Source: Aplidium turbinatum
Taxonomy: Eukaryota > Chordata > Ascidiacea > Aplousobranchia > Polyclinidae
Length of the DNA stretch: 64,000 nt
Direction: 5' to 3'
Assembly: GCA_918807975.1 (NCBI GenBank)
Contig: OU964921.1
Span: 18,750,498-18,814,497 of the forward strand
Below, piece after piece: positions 63,417-64,000 of this stretch. The notes beneath the pieces are model-generated. The model was not told the DNA's origin, did not search any database, and saw nothing but the letters and a program-made list of their open reading frames with translations. Every line of letters starts with the position of its first letter. The first letter of the stretch is position 1. Made by a program: the position numbers and the translations under genes.

Positions 63417-63430
63417 GAATTAGATAGTTT
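63417..63430. other. Mapped crossover junction of the 1,811-bp repeat
   Basis: Left of it the sequence has the AAACG state (C at 63,416), which in every other place I saw is followed by TTTTGC or TTTAGC. Right of it the unit is TTTCCC (C at 63,431), which elsewhere follows AAAAG. The exchange fell within the 14 shared bases GAATTAGATAGTTT. This is the join that created the second 1,811-bp copy. Confidence 0.85.
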
Positions 63431-64000
63431 CCCAAAAAAAAATTATTTTTTACTGTATGAAATGTCTTAGAAAAATTTTTGAAAAATTTTTTTGAAAAGA
63501 CAATTTTTTTTCAATAATGTTCACTTTTAGTTCGTAAATAAACTTTCTTAGACAATTTTTAATGACGTTAGTTCCAAACTAAAAGAATTAGAGAGTTTTG
63601 CAAAAAAAATTATTTTTTACTGCATGAAATGTCTTGAAAAAGTTTTTGAGAAACTTTTGAAAAAGACAATTTTTTTCAATAATGTTCACTTTAGTACGTA
63701 AAAAAACTTTCTTAGACAATTTTTAATGACGTTAGTTTCAAACTAAAAGAATTAGATTGTTTCGCAAAAAAAAATTATTTTTCACTGTATGAAATGTCAT
63801 AGAAAAGTTTTTGAAAAATTTTTTTGAAAAGGCAATTTTTTTTTAGTACGTAAAAACTTTTAGTACGTAAAAAAACTTTCTTAGACAATTTTTAATGACG
63901 TTAGTTCCAAACTAAAAGAATTAGATAGTTTCGCAAAAAAAAATTATTTTGCACAGTATGAAATGTCTTGGAAAAATTTTTTTGAAAAGACAATTTTTTT

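Larger units (their letters stand above)
1..64000. repeat. AT-rich satellite array, 157-170 bp monomer, head-to-tail, whole window
   Basis: Every line of the window carries the same cycle: TAGATAGTTTCGC, a run of about 8-11 A, TTATTTTTCACTGTATG, AAATGTCTT(A/G)GA, a variable A/T block, GAAAAGACAATTTTTTTTC, AATAATGTTCAC, TTTTAGTACGTAA, ACTTTCTTAGAC, AATTTTTAATGACG, TTAGTTCCAAACTAAAAG. Starts measured at 1, 157, 315 and 472 give units of 156-158 bp; other units are 164-170 bp. About 390 units fit. All are in one orientation and I found no foreign insertion. A hand count of one unit gives 35 G/C in 157 bases. No long reading frame exists on either strand. The size, AT content and HOR structure are those of centromeric or pericentromeric satellites in eukaryotes; that location is inference. 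The monomer does not match any named satellite that I recognise. Confidence 0.98.
61610..64000. repeat. 1,811-bp eleven-monomer HOR, 1.3 copies, runs off the window end
   Basis: The first copy is 61,610-63,420; the second begins at 63,421 and continues to 64,000. TTTCCC, GAGAG (61,778/63,589), TTG and GCACAG units recur in order 1,811 bp apart, including the unusual scar at 62,031 and 63,842. The period is built from 826 bp of the ten-monomer HOR plus a 985-bp six-monomer module that also occurs at 41,977-42,961. Confidence 0.93.

Noticed and set aside
1-64000. CRISPR array (regular repeats with unique spacers)
   Set aside because: The whole monomer repeats, including what would be the spacers, and the period is about 160 bp. 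There are no short identical repeats with unique spacers and no cas genes.
1-64000. TATA-like and poly-A signals (TATAAA, AATAAA, TTTTTT terminators)
   Set aside because: Such words recur in every monomer of a roughly 78% A+T repeat and carry no positional information, so none is called as a promoter or terminator.
1-64000. LTR, LINE or DNA-transposon ends
   Set aside because: No terminal repeats, coding remnants, target-site duplications or non-satellite sequence were seen. The long repeats found are satellite HORs in monomer phase.
1-64000. Identification of the host species or of a named satellite
   Set aside because: I do not recognise the monomer, and base composition alone does not decide between insects and other AT-rich eukaryotes. 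A database search of one monomer would settle it.
1-64000. Homopolymer length differences (8 to 13 A, 7 to 11 T) as separate subfamilies
   Set aside because: Run lengths are prone to sequencing and assembly error and to slippage, so I relied on substitutions and non-homopolymer markers instead.

Overview
The whole 64-kb window is satellite DNA. It is one unbroken head-to-tail array of a roughly 157-170 bp monomer, about 390 copies by my estimate, all in the same orientation. I see no gene, RNA gene, transposon, CRISPR, inversion, telomere repeat or array edge. A hand count of one monomer gives about 22% GC. Monomer length near one nucleosome, head-to-tail order and layered higher-order repeats (HORs) point to a eukaryotic centromeric or pericentromeric satellite. 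The host could be an AT-rich invertebrate such as an insect, but the sequence does not identify it. I count each monomer from the TAGATAG (or variant) that precedes the long A run.

There are two main length classes, about 156-158 bp and about 164-170 bp. They differ mainly by an extra ~10 bp A/T block in the left half. The right half (AATAATGTTCAC to GAATTAGATAG, about 80 bp) is much more uniform and carries TACGTA, GACGTT and GTTCC. Many subfamilies can be told apart by marker bases, so segments can be traced through the array.

Layout: 1-1,128 is a mixed start that matches 25,685 onward. 1,129-9,942 is matched colinearly by 27,786-37,745, with several whole-monomer gains and losses, and contains a 1,463-bp nine-monomer tandem duplication (4,567-7,491). 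10,279-11,418 matches 22,097-23,236. 11,262-13,044 leads into the cleanest HOR: ten monomers, 1,651 bp, 3.3 near-identical copies at 13,045-18,502. 18,503-22,096 is a mosaic. 22,430-27,628 is a 2.76-kb (17-monomer) tandem pair. 26,645-29,083 carries a 1,298-bp eight-monomer pair. 38,887-43,610 is a mosaic with three adjacent near-identical monomers (39,694-40,164) and a 985-bp six-monomer pair. 43,611-53,916 is a 5.7-kb tandem duplication whose second copy has lost monomers. 53,115-56,060 holds a 1,973-bp pair. 56,554-60,458 is a 1,952-bp pair. 60,459-62,110 is one copy of the ten-monomer HOR. 61,610-64,000 starts a new 1,811-bp repeat that runs off the window.

The picture is an array shaped by repeated unequal exchange at many scales (1, 2, 6, 8, 9, 10, 11, 12, 17 and over 30 monomers). 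Several exchange products can be seen as chimeric monomers. The most informative items are the 1,651-bp HOR, a ~3.1-kb supermodule in four places, the 11-15 kb / 56-62 kb pair in which different parts were amplified, and the 1,811-bp repeat with a mapped crossover junction and a shared template-switch scar. All comparisons were made by eye and by coordinate offsets; no alignment program was run.
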